Positions 24,590-32,566 of a stretch of 64,000 nt of DNA are shown one piece after another. Positions within the stretch are counted from its first letter, which is position 1; every line of letters begins with the position of its first letter. Source of the stretch: Sphingomonas sp. (GTDB lineage Bacteria > Pseudomonadota > Alphaproteobacteria > Sphingomonadales > Sphingomonadaceae); assembly GCA_019635535.1 (NCBI GenBank), contig JAHBZH010000001.1, positions 2,136,995-2,200,994 of the forward strand. Direction: 5' to 3'. The notes under the pieces are model-generated. The model was not told the origin of the DNA and did not search any database. It was given only the letters and a program-made list of their open reading frames with translations. Both the position numbers and the translations under genes were made by a program.

Positions 24590-26365
24590 ATGCCCCTTTC
24601 GCCCCGCCTGTGCCTTACCGCCGCTGCGCTGTGCATGATCCTCCCCGGCACGGCGCTGGCCCAGCAGAATCCCGCGCCGGCGGCGGCGACGCCGTCAAGC
24701 GCGGAACAGCGGCTGCGCCAGCTCTACGAGGCGGAATGGGAATGGCGGCGCGAGCAGGAAGGGCGGTTGCGCGGCGACGGGCCCGGCGCGGCGACGGACC
24801 GGCTGCCCAGCGTGACGCCCGAAGCCTATCAGGCACGGCTCGCTTATTGGGAGCGCGCGCTCGCCGAGCTCGACACGATTCCGCTCGACCGGCTTTCGAA
24901 CGAAGAACGGATCAACGCCGCCGTCTTCCGCACCGTGCTGGAGGAGCAGATCGGCGACGTGCGCTATCGCACCTATGAAGCGCCGTTCAATTCGGACAGC
25001 TTCTTCTGGACCTGGATCGCGCCGCGCTCCGGCTTCGCCAATGCCGAGGAATATCGCCGCTACATCTCCCGGCTGCGCGACATTCCGCGCCATTTCGGCG
25101 AGCATATCGCCAATATGCGCGCCGGCCTGGCGCGCGGTTTTTCCGTGCCGCGCGTGACACTGACCGGGCGCGACGAGACGATCGTGCCCTTCACCGCCGA
25201 CAGCGACGAGAATCCGCTCTACACGCCTTTCGAGCAGATGCCGGCGAGCATCTCCGCCGAGGAGCAGGCCCGGCTGCGGACCGAGGGCATGGCGGCGATC
25301 CGCGAGGCGGGGGCGCCGGCCTATCGCGACCTGCTCGCCTTCATCCGGGGCGATTATATGCGCCAGGCGCGCACCACGATCGGCGCGTCCGAGATGCCGG
25401 ACGGCGCGGCCTATTATCAGGCGATGATCCGCAAGTTCACGACGCTCGACATCACCCCGCGCGAGATCCACGAGACGGGGCTCAGCGAAGTCGCGCGCAT
25501 CCGCGCCGAGATGGATGAGGTGATCCAGCGCGCCGGCTTCACCGGCAGCTTCGCAGAATTCACCCACTTCCTGCGCACCGATCCGCAATTCTACGCGGAA
25601 ACCCCCAATGAGCTGCTCGGCTATGCCAGCTATGTCGTGATGCGGGCACATGGGCAGCTGCGCAACACGATCGGCACCCTGCCCCGCTACCGCCACGGCA
25701 TCATCCCCGTGCCGGACGACATCGCGCCCATCTATACCGGCGGGCGCGGCGGGCTGCAGAACTGCCAGTTCAACACCTGGAACCTGCCGCAGCGGCCGCT
25801 CTACAACATCCCCGCGCTCGCCCTGCACGAATGCACGCCGGGGCACAGCTTCCAGGCCGCGCTCGCGCTGGAAGGCCCGGATCGCCCGGAATTCCGCCAG
25901 CGCACCTATTTCTCGGGCTATGGCGAAGGCTGGGGCCTCTATGTCGAATGGCTCGGCACCGTGATGGGCATCTACCAGACCCCCTACGAGGATTTCGGCC
26001 GGCTGACTTATGAGATGTGGCGTGCCGCCCGGCTGGTGATCGACACGGGCATCCACGCTTATGGCTGGGACCGCGACCGGGCGATCGCCTATCTGACCGA
26101 GAACACCGCCATGTCGGAGCTTGAGATCGTCAACGAGATCGACCGCTACATCTCCTGGCCCGGTCAGGCCGTCGCCTACAAGCTGGGCGAGCTGACGATC
26201 CGGCGGCTGCGCGGCGAAGCGGAGCAGAGGTTGGGCGCGGGCTTCGACCAGCGCGGTTTCCACGACACCATCCTCGGTCTCGGCTCGGTGCCGCTGCCGG
26301 TGCTGGAGGAGCAGGTCCGCGCCTGGATCGCCGCGCAGGAGCAACAGGCGTCCGCAGCGCGCTAG
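24590..26365 (+). CDS. Exported DUF885 family metallopeptidase-like protein
   Basis: A 591-residue protein with a Sec signal peptide (SPRLCLTAAALCMILPGTALA, cleaved before QQNPAP). DUF885 hallmark LHECTPGHSFQ, a His-Glu-x-x-x-x-His zinc-site variant, lies near residue 413, followed by YFSGYGEGWGLYVEWLG with the third ligand glutamate. Members are considered M3/M32-like metallopeptidases, mostly uncharacterised. Expressed divergently from the arabinofuranosidase across the GTATAC palindrome, so it may digest the protein backbone exposed after deglycosylation. Its stop abuts the stop of the convergent small membrane-protein gene. Confidence 0.85.
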   Translation: MPLSPRLCLTAAALCMILPGTALAQQNPAPAAATPSSAEQRLRQLYEAEWEWRREQEGRLRGDGPGAATDRLPSVTPEAYQARLAYWERALAELDTIPLDRLSNEERINAAVFRTVLEEQIGDVRYRTYEAPFNSDSFFWTWIAPRSGFANAEEYRRYISRLRDIPRHFGEHIANMRAGLARGFSVPRVTLTGRDETIVPFTADSDENPLYTPFEQMPASISAEEQARLRTEGMAAIREAGAPAYRDLLAFIRGDYMRQARTTIGASEMPDGAAYYQAMIRKFTTLDITPREIHETGLSEVARIRAEMDEVIQRAGFTGSFAEFTHFLRTDPQFYAETPNELLGYASYVVMRAHGQLRNTIGTLPRYRHGIIPVPDDIAPIYTGGRGGLQNCQFNTWNLPQRPLYNIPALALHECTPGHSFQAALALEGPDRPEFRQRTYFSGYGEGWGLYVEWLGTVMGIYQTPYEDFGRLTYEMWRAARLVIDTGIHAYGWDRDRAIAYLTENTAMSELEIVNEIDRYISWPGQAVAYKLGELTIRRLRGEAEQRLGAGFDQRGFHDTILGLGSVPLPVLEEQVRAWIAAQEQQASAAR

Positions 26366-26373
26366 CTAGCGCG
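26358..26373. terminator. 16-bp palindrome over two abutting stop codons
   Basis: CGCGCTAGCTAGCGCG spans the TAG of the DUF885 gene (26363-26365) and the TAG of the opposite-strand gene (26366-26368). Without a loop it would make a poor terminator; listed as a possible bidirectional end signal. Confidence 0.3.
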
Positions 26374-26581
26374 GCCCGGTCTCGCGCAGGAAACGGGGCA
26401 AGACAGAACCGGCAAGGCGCCGCAGCCTGTGGCGCCAGTTCGCGAGGAGAACCCAACCGACGGCAAGGATCACGGCCGCCGCGAACATGCCTTCGCGACC
26501 GAGCAGCGGGCCCATCAGCCATTTGAGCGCGCCGAAAACGATCACGACAAGAACCAGGTCCAACGGCACCGATTTGAGCAT
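26366..26581 (-). CDS. 71-residue membrane protein
   Basis: Starts MLKSVPLDLVLVVIVFGALK, with a second hydrophobic helix (EGMFAAAVILAVGWVLLANW) and a basic C-terminal tail (RHRLRRLAGSVLPRFLRE). ATG 26581 follows AGGGGA at good spacing; an ATG 39 bp upstream has weaker context. Two-helix hairpin proteins of this size are common and mostly uncharacterised. It lies 98 bp from the end of the glmS gene. Confidence 0.6.
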   Translation of the reverse strand: MLKSVPLDLVLVVIVFGALKWLMGPLLGREGMFAAAVILAVGWVLLANWRHRLRRLAGSVLPRFLRETGPR

Positions 26582-26679
26582 CGACAATTCCCCTGCTTCC
26601 GCCGGCGGGGTTCTGCGCATATTCGCTTTAAGGAAGGGTGAAACGGAAGAAGGCGCCGCCGGAGTACGGCGCGGGAACA

Positions 26680-28503
26680 TCACTCGACGGTGACGCTCTT
26701 CGCCAGATTGCGCGGTTGGTCCACGTCCGTCCCTTTCGCCACCGCGACGTGGTAGGCCAGAAGCTGGACCGGAACGGCATAGACGAGCGGGGCGATCAGC
26801 GGATGGACCTGCGGCATGGCGAGCGTCGCCATCGCGCCGTCGCCGGCCTGGGCGATGCCCTCGGCGTCGGAGATCAGCACCACCTTGCCGCCGCGCGCCT
26901 GGACCTCCTGCATGTTGGAGACGGTCTTCTCGAACAACGGGCCGGAGGGCGCGAGGACGATGATCGGCACCGCGTCGTCGATCAGCGCGATCGGCCCGTG
27001 CTTCATTTCGCCCGCCGCATAGCCTTCGGCGTGGATGTAGCTGATTTCCTTCAATTTCAGTGCCCCTTCCAGCGCCAGCGGATAATCCTGCCCCCGGCCC
27101 AGATAAAGCACGTCGCGGGCCTCGGCGATCAGCGGCGCGAGCGCGGCGATCTCCTCGTCGAACGCGAGCGCGGCGTTCATCGCGGCGGGCGCTTCGGTGA
27201 GGTGCGCGACGATCTCGCGCTCCTCTTCCGCGTTCATCGCGCCCCGATCGCGCGCGACCTTGGCGGCGAGCGCGGCGAGCACCGCGAGCTGGCAGGTGAA
27301 GGCCTTGGTCGAGGCGACGCCGATCTCCGGCCCGGCATGGGTCGGCAGCAGCAGGTCCGCCTCGCGCGCCATCGAGCTGGTCGGGACGTTGACGACGACG
27401 GCGATCTTCTGCCCCTGCGCGCGGGCGTGGCGCAGCGCCGCCAACGTGTCCGCCGTCTCGCCGGACTGACTGATGAAGAGGGCGAGTCCGCCCGGCTCCA
27501 GTACCGGATCGCGGTAGCGGAACTCGCTCGCCACATCGAGATCGACCGGCAGCCGCGCGAACCGCTCCAGCCAGTATTTGGCGACCATGCCGGCATAATA
27601 GGACGTGCCGCAGGCGACGATGGTGACGCGCGGCACCGACGCGAACGAGAAATCCATGTCGGGCAACGCCACTTTCTGCTCGAGCGGGCGGAGATAGGAG
27701 CCGAGCGTGTCGCCGACGACCAAAGGCTGCTCGAAAATCTCCTTGAGCATGAAATGGCGGTAATTGCCCTTCTCGATCCGCGCCGCGCTGGCGCCGGATT
27801 CGACCGTCTCGCGTTCCACGGGAACGTTGTCGCGATCGAAGATGCGGACCCTGTCGTGGGTCACGACAGCCCAGTCACCCTCCTCAAGATAAGCGATGCG
27901 GCGGGTCAGCGCGGCGAGCGCCAGCGCGTCGGAGCCGAGATAATTCTCGCCCTCGCCATAGCCCACGGTCAGCGGTGCGCCGAGCCGGGCGCCGACGATG
28001 AGGCCGGGATGATCCCGGAACAGGATGGCGAGCGCGAAGGCACCGTGGAGGCGCGGCAAAACGGCGGCGACGGCGGCCTCGGGATCGTCGCCCTGCTCCA
28101 GCCGGTCCGCGACCAGATGGGCGACAACCTCGCTGTCCGTCTGGCTGGCGAAGGTGCGGCCCCTGGCCTGCATTTCCTCGCGCAGCGGCTTGAAATTCTC
28201 GATGATGCCGTTGTGGACCACGGCGACGCCGCCCACGACATGGGGATGGGCGTTGCCGACCGTCGGCGCGCCGTGCGTCGCCCAGCGGGTGTGGGCGATG
28301 CCGACCGTGCCGGGCAGCGGCTCGGCCTCCAGCACCTGCGCGAGATTGTCGAGCTTGCCCTCCGCCCGGCGCCGCTTCAGCCGGCCGTCGACGATGGTGC
28401 ACAGCCCCGCCGAGTCATAGCCGCGATATTCGAGCCGCCTGAGGCCGTCCATCAGGCGGGGCGCCGCCTCTTCCTTGCCGACAATTCCGATGATACCGCA
28501 CAT
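26680..28503 (-). CDS. glmS: Glutamine-fructose-6-phosphate aminotransferase
   Basis: A 607-residue cytoplasmic enzyme making glucosamine 6-phosphate, the entry to peptidoglycan and lipopolysaccharide amino sugars. Begins MCGIIGIVG with the nucleophile Cys2 of the class II glutamine amidotransferase domain. Further motifs are HTRWATHG, then two SIS domains (ACGTSYYAG, SQSGETADT) and the C-terminus PRNLAKSVTVE that closes the active site. No glmS ribozyme is expected or seen in the short 2-bp gap from glmU. GlmU is transcribed first, so both steps are made together. Confidence 0.97.
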   Translation of the reverse strand: MCGIIGIVGKEEAAPRLMDGLRRLEYRGYDSAGLCTIVDGRLKRRRAEGKLDNLAQVLEAEPLPGTVGIAHTRWATHGAPTVGNAHPHVVGGVAVVHNGIIENFKPLREEMQARGRTFASQTDSEVVAHLVADRLEQGDDPEAAVAAVLPRLHGAFALAILFRDHPGLIVGARLGAPLTVGYGEGENYLGSDALALAALTRRIAYLEEGDWAVVTHDRVRIFDRDNVPVERETVESGASAARIEKGNYRHFMLKEIFEQPLVVGDTLGSYLRPLEQKVALPDMDFSFASVPRVTIVACGTSYYAGMVAKYWLERFARLPVDLDVASEFRYRDPVLEPGGLALFISQSGETADTLAALRHARAQGQKIAVVVNVPTSSMAREADLLLPTHAGPEIGVASTKAFTCQLAVLAALAAKVARDRGAMNAEEEREIVAHLTEAPAAMNAALAFDEEIAALAPLIAEARDVLYLGRGQDYPLALEGALKLKEISYIHAEGYAAGEMKHGPIALIDDAVPIIVLAPSGPLFEKTVSNMQEVQARGGKVVLISDAEGIAQAGDGAMATLAMPQVHPLIAPLVYAVPVQLLAYHVAVAKGTDVDQPRNLAKSVTVE

Positions 28504-28505
28504 GG

Positions 28506-29867
28506 TTACACTTGTTTCTTCTTACGTTCCGACATGATTTCCCGAAACCGCTTGGCGCGGCCGGGTTTGTCGATTTGCTCCCCACGCGCGATGGCAACGG
28601 CATCGGCGGCGACGTCCCTGGTGATGACCGACCCCGCGCCGACGATCGCGCCGGCACCGATCGTCAGCGGCGCGACGAGCGCGCTGTTCGAACCGATGAA
28701 CGCACCCTCCCCGATCGTCGTCCGGTATTTGAGGAAGCCGTCATAATTGCAGGTGATCGTGCCCGCGCCGATATTGGCGCCCGCGCCGATCTCCGCGTCG
28801 CCGAGATAAGTCAGGTGATTGGCCTTGGCGCCCTTGCCCAGCTTCGCCTTCTTCACCTCGACGAAATTGCCGACCTTCGCGCCCTCGCCGATCTCCGTGC
28901 CGGGGCGCAGGCGGGCATAGGGGCCGATCTCGGCGCCCGGCGCGACGGTCGCGCCCTCCAGATGCGAGAAGGCCCGGATACGCACGCCCTCGCCCACGCT
29001 CACGCCGGGGCCGAAGACGACATTGGGCTCGACGATCGTGTCCCCGCCGACCTGGGTATCGTGGCTGAACCAGACCGTATCGGGCGCCACCAGGGTCACG
29101 CCGTCGGCCATCGCCTTCAGCCGCCGCCGGCGCTGCCATTCGGCCTCGACCAAAGCCAGCTCCGCGCGGCTGTTGACGCCGGCCATTTCCCAGGGCTCGG
29201 CCTCGATCACCGCCGATCTGCGACCGTCCCGCGCGGCCAGCATCACCACGTCGGGCAGATAATATTCGCCCGCCGCATTGTCGTTGCCGACGCGGGCGAG
29301 GAGCGGAAAGAGGTCCGCCGCGCGCGCTGCCATCATGCCGGAATTGCAGAGGTTTACGGCCCGTTCCTCGGGCGTGGCGTCCTTATATTCGACCATCTTT
29401 TCGATCGTGCCGTCAGGCCCCGCGAGGATACGGCCATAGCGGAGCGGATCCTCGGGCCGGAAGCCGACGACGACAACGGCCGGGGCATCCGGCGCGTGGA
29501 GCCGATCCAGCATATGCGCCATCGTCTCCGCCTCGATCAGCGGGGTATCGCCGTAGAGAATGAGCACGTCTCCGGCGAAGCCGGCCAGGGCGTCTTGTGC
29601 CATGCGCACGGCATGGGCGGTGCCGAGTTGCTGGTCCTGCACCGCGATCTCGCCGCCGCGCGCCTCGACCAGGCCGCCGACCTGTTCGCGCCCAGCGCCG
29701 ACCACGACCACCTTGCGCGCCGGCGCCAGCGTGTCGATGACGCCGAGCAGGTGATCGAGCATGGCGCGCCCCGCGATCGGGTGCAGCACCTTGTGCACGT
29801 CCGATTTCATCCGCGTACCTTTGCCGGCGGCGAGGACGATGGCTGCGAAGTCGCGTTGTCTGGTCAT
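28506..29867 (-). CDS. glmU: Bifunctional UDP-N-acetylglucosamine pyrophosphorylase/glucosamine-1-phosphate acetyltransferase
   Basis: A 453-residue trimeric enzyme that acetylates glucosamine 1-phosphate and couples it to UTP, giving UDP-GlcNAc for cell wall and LPS. The N-terminal nucleotidyltransferase domain starts AAIVLAAGKGTRMKSDVHK and has LILYGDTPLI with the metal-binding Asp. The C-terminal left-handed beta helix shows many hexapeptide turns (GPYARLRPGTEIGEGAKVGNFVEV) and the acetyl-CoA site AKANHLTYLGDAEIG. ATG 29867 gives MTRQRDFAAIV; a start 21 bp upstream is possible. Cotranscribed with glmS. Confidence 0.97.
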   Translation of the reverse strand: MTRQRDFAAIVLAAGKGTRMKSDVHKVLHPIAGRAMLDHLLGVIDTLAPARKVVVVGAGREQVGGLVEARGGEIAVQDQQLGTAHAVRMAQDALAGFAGDVLILYGDTPLIEAETMAHMLDRLHAPDAPAVVVVGFRPEDPLRYGRILAGPDGTIEKMVEYKDATPEERAVNLCNSGMMAARAADLFPLLARVGNDNAAGEYYLPDVVMLAARDGRRSAVIEAEPWEMAGVNSRAELALVEAEWQRRRRLKAMADGVTLVAPDTVWFSHDTQVGGDTIVEPNVVFGPGVSVGEGVRIRAFSHLEGATVAPGAEIGPYARLRPGTEIGEGAKVGNFVEVKKAKLGKGAKANHLTYLGDAEIGAGANIGAGTITCNYDGFLKYRTTIGEGAFIGSNSALVAPLTIGAGAIVGAGSVITRDVAADAVAIARGEQIDKPGRAKRFREIMSERKKKQV

Positions 29868-29924
29868 AGGCAGAAGCGCCCCTGCCACGGAAAGCGCCCC
29901 ATTGCCAGCGCCGGAAAGCGCGGC

Positions 29925-30929
29925 CTAGCCCCGCGCCTTGGTCCACAAATGCCGGGCCAGCATCAGCGGGGGCATGCGAAGCCAGTGCGAGCGCACGTAG
30001 AAAGCGAAGCGCAGCATCTTGCGCTTCTCCTGCCCCCAGCCATTGCGGGCGAGCAGACGGGCTTCGAACAGGCGATCGGACAGGCGTGGGCGACCGGCGA
30101 CGGCGCGGTCGACCGGCGTGGCATAGAACCTTTCGGCGAGACGCAGGGTGCGCGCGACGGGGCGTTCGAGCTGGTGGCGCCGCGCCCGTCCGGCCAGCGC
30201 CGGCCAGAAGTCCGGATCGGCCGCGAACTGGCGGACCAGCCGGTCGATATCCCACAGGTTCCTGAGGCCGCCCGCCAGATCCCCGTCCGCGATCAGGTGC
30301 GCGGCGGCGTGGACGATCATGTCGGCGGGCGAAAGGACGCGCAGGCCGTTGTCCAGCGCCACGCTGTCCGCGATCAGCGCCGCGGCATCCGGCGTCGGGC
30401 GCGCGGTGAGCGGAAGGATGGTGTGGTGGACATCGATCATCCCGTCGCGCGTGGCATGCACGAGCGGCGGCAGTTCGTGCATCCAGCGGCGGTAATAGAG
30501 ATCGTCATAGCCGTCCGCGGCCTTCATCCGCTCCCAACCGGCAGCGATCAGGGCGGCTTCCGCCTCCTCGATGCGATCGCGCGGCACCAGGATGTCGAGA
30601 TCGCCGACCGAGCGGCCGATGCTCGCGTCCAGATCGGCGGCGTGGAAGGCGGTTCCCTTGAGCAGCACCACCGGGATTTTGGTGTCCGCCAGCGCGCGGC
30701 GGCACATTTCCGCCTCCCAAAGCGCTTGGGTGCGCGCCTGCGCCGCATCGCGCCGCGCGGCGCCGAAAACCGCCGCAATGCGGGGCGGAATTGCCAGGTT
30801 TTCGAGACGAAAGGCGAGGCTGCCGATCAGCTGCTCGGCACGCGCCGCGGCGATCAGCGCGGACCAGTCGGGATCGCGCAGCGTCTCGGGCGCGCGCAGC
30901 GCCTGAACGAGCAGCCGGGCGCTCCTCAT
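29925..30929 (-). CDS. Nucleotidyltransferase-fold protein of the HPr-rel-A cassette
   Basis: A 334-residue protein of the uncharacterised nucleotidyltransferase group (NTP_transf_5-like). The motif ASIGRSVGDLDILVPRD is the Gly-Ser...Asp-x-Asp signature of the nucleotidyltransferase fold, preceded by PVVLLKGTAFHA and followed by IDVHHTIL with a third acidic ligand. The rest is helical. The start overlaps the HprK-like kinase gene by 4 bp. Such enzymes accompany HprK-related kinase A and a PqqD-like protein in the HPr-rel-A cassette, a proposed but unproven peptide-modifying system. Possible activity: nucleotidyl transfer to a peptide or small molecule. Confidence 0.8.
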   Translation of the reverse strand: MRSARLLVQALRAPETLRDPDWSALIAAARAEQLIGSLAFRLENLAIPPRIAAVFGAARRDAAQARTQALWEAEMCRRALADTKIPVVLLKGTAFHAADLDASIGRSVGDLDILVPRDRIEEAEAALIAAGWERMKAADGYDDLYYRRWMHELPPLVHATRDGMIDVHHTILPLTARPTPDAAALIADSVALDNGLRVLSPADMIVHAAAHLIADGDLAGGLRNLWDIDRLVRQFAADPDFWPALAGRARRHQLERPVARTLRLAERFYATPVDRAVAGRPRLSDRLFEARLLARNGWGQEKRKMLRFAFYVRSHWLRMPPLMLARHLWTKARG

Positions 30930-31789
30930 GCCGCAGCCTTCCAGAGCGTCTCGACCAGATCGAGCGCGGCATCGGTGTCGGGATAGTCGATCGCCGCCGA
31001 GGGCACCGCTCCCACCAGCCCGGTCAGCGCGTCGAAGCCCGCGCGGCCCAAAGCGACATAATTGGTCGAGGCTTGCGTCAGGCGCATGAAGACTTCCGCC
31101 TGTCCCACCCCGCGCGCCGCCGCCGCTTCGCCGAAGCGCGGGAAGAGGATGAGCGCGGGACGAGCCGGCTCCTCCATCCGCGCGATCGCCTCGGCCTGGG
31201 GGCGCAGGTGGCGGATCGTGCCCTTGGGCGTGCCCGCGATGCGCGGGCCGAAGCGGGTCGGGATTACCTCGCGCTCCATCACGGAAATCGCTCCGTTCTT
31301 GAGGCTGATCGCGCGCGGGAACGGGTGCAGCGCGCCGGATTCCATGTCGAGCAGGGCGAACTCGTCGCCCATCAGCCGCCAGCCGCGCTCGCCGAGCAGG
31401 GCGGCGAGCGTCGATTTGCCCGCGCCGGATTCGCCGGTGAGGATCAGCGCCCGGCCGTCCTTCTCGACGCTGGCGGCGTGGAGCAGCAGATGGCGCTTCT
31501 GACCCAGCGCCATTTGCAGATTCATGCCCATTTCGGCAGCCAGAAGCCCCATGCCGAGCGGCAGCGGCGCGGCGTCAGGCAGGATATAATCGCCCCGGAT
31601 CGCGACCGACGGACGCAGCCAGCGGCGCCAGATCGTCTCCGGCTCCAGCCGCACCGTGAAATCGCAGGCGCCGTCCTCGGGCGCGGCATAGCCGGCATAA
31701 AGGCCGGCCAGCGCATCGATCGGCGCGCGCCAGGCGGAGCCGACGCGGAAGGCGACCGGGCCGATGGTAAGGGAGAGGCTGTGCCTCAT
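30926..31789 (-). CDS. HprK-related kinase A
   Basis: A 287-residue protein with the HPr kinase fold. The P-loop GESGAGKST is at residues 119-127, followed by the GDEFALLDMESG strand with acidic catalytic residues and GTIRHLRP. The N-terminal 100 residues are a separate beta-rich domain with no HPr kinase counterpart. In genuine HprK the substrate is HPr serine; here there is no HPr gene, and the neighbours (PqqD-like, nucleotidyltransferase) define the HPr-rel-A cassette. Overlaps both flanking genes by 4 bp. Kinase activity on a peptide or on the small exported protein upstream is a hypothesis. Confidence 0.85.
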   Translation of the reverse strand: MRHSLSLTIGPVAFRVGSAWRAPIDALAGLYAGYAAPEDGACDFTVRLEPETIWRRWLRPSVAIRGDYILPDAAPLPLGMGLLAAEMGMNLQMALGQKRHLLLHAASVEKDGRALILTGESGAGKSTLAALLGERGWRLMGDEFALLDMESGALHPFPRAISLKNGAISVMEREVIPTRFGPRIAGTPKGTIRHLRPQAEAIARMEEPARPALILFPRFGEAAAARGVGQAEVFMRLTQASTNYVALGRAGFDALTGLVGAVPSAAIDYPDTDAALDLVETLWKAAA

Positions 31790-32052
31790 GCGCGGCGCAC
31801 CAGGCCGGCCTGCTCCAGCTCCTCCAGCCGGGCTTCGAGCGCATCGCCCTCGATCTCGTAATGACGGCGGAGGCGGCGCAAGAGCTCGGCGGCGTCGGCC
31901 GGCCCTTCGCGCAGCGCGGCGAGGATTTCGGGGGCGGGCGGCGCGACGATGTGGGTGATGCCGGACGGGGCGTGGAACAGCGCCGAGAGGCCGTCCAGTT
32001 CGACGACCGTCACGGCCCCTTCGGGATCGGCGACGTAGCGGAGGGCGGCCAT
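31786..32052 (-). CDS. PqqD-like protein of the HPr-rel-A cassette
   Basis: An 88-residue winged-helix, peptide-chaperone-like protein. Beta-strand part: LRYVADPEGAVTVVELDGLSALFH; then the helical part AAELLRRLRRHYEIEGDALEARLEELEQAGLV, the usual PqqD/RRE ending. PqqD-like proteins present leader peptides to modifying enzymes, so its presence implies a peptide or protein substrate. Lies between the Tat-exported protein gene (14-bp gap) and the kinase gene (4-bp overlap). Confidence 0.82.
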   Translation of the reverse strand: MAALRYVADPEGAVTVVELDGLSALFHAPSGITHIVAPPAPEILAALREGPADAAELLRRLRRHYEIEGDALEARLEELEQAGLVRRA

Positions 32053-32066
32053 GCCCGCCGCCCGGA

Positions 32067-32471
32067 TCAGCGCGGCATCTGCAGCGAGGCGTAGCAGGTG
32101 AAGCCGCTCATCCCCGACTGCAGGCGCCTGATATAATTGGCATAGGCCTGCGAGGATCCGGGCTGGACGCCGGGCGGAGTCGAGCCGCGCAGCAGCAGCC
32201 GGGCCTCTTCGCCGCGCAGCGGCCGGGCCAAAGGCGGCGCGGCGCCGGGCGAGCCGGGCGGGACGAGGCTGCCGTCGCGCGCGATGTGGCTGCCGGCGGC
32301 ATGGGGTCCGGGCACTGGAATCTCGCAGTTGAGCACCGACCCGGCGGTCTGGGCGAGCGCCGGGCGGATCGTGACCACGGTCGAGGCCGCGGCCGCGCCG
32401 AGCGCCAGCACCGTGCGCCGGCTGGGCATCACGGAGCCCGCCTCCGCCGCTTTGTCGTCGCTGCCGCTCAT
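32067..32471 (-). CDS. Small Tat-exported protein, candidate substrate of the HPr-rel-A cassette
   Basis: A 134-residue protein with a twin-arginine signal (PSRRTVLALGAAAASTVV, cleavage near ALAQT). The mature part has two cysteines (VLNCEIPVP and GFTCYASLQMP), a low-complexity Gly/Pro centre (RDGSLVPPGSPGAAPP) and no recognisable enzyme domain. It is first in a four-gene operon with the PqqD-like protein, kinase and nucleotidyltransferase. A small gene with a signal and conserved-looking termini at this place makes it a candidate for the modified product. An alternative is an unrelated periplasmic protein that only shares the promoter. I know no family name for it. Confidence 0.7.
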   Translation of the reverse strand: MSGSDDKAAEAGSVMPSRRTVLALGAAAASTVVTIRPALAQTAGSVLNCEIPVPGPHAAGSHIARDGSLVPPGSPGAAPPLARPLRGEEARLLLRGSTPPGVQPGSSQAYANYIRRLQSGMSGFTCYASLQMPR

Positions 32472-32566
32472 GTGAAATTCCGATACTCGCCCCCCCTTTA
32501 ATAAGGGTAAAGCCGGGGCGAATCGAGCAAGCGCGGGGCGCTGTCCCGCTTCGGGACGTGCGCGTG

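Noticed and set aside
28504..28505. glmS ribozyme or riboswitch
   Set aside because: Only 2 bp separate glmU and glmS, so there is no leader in which such an RNA could lie.
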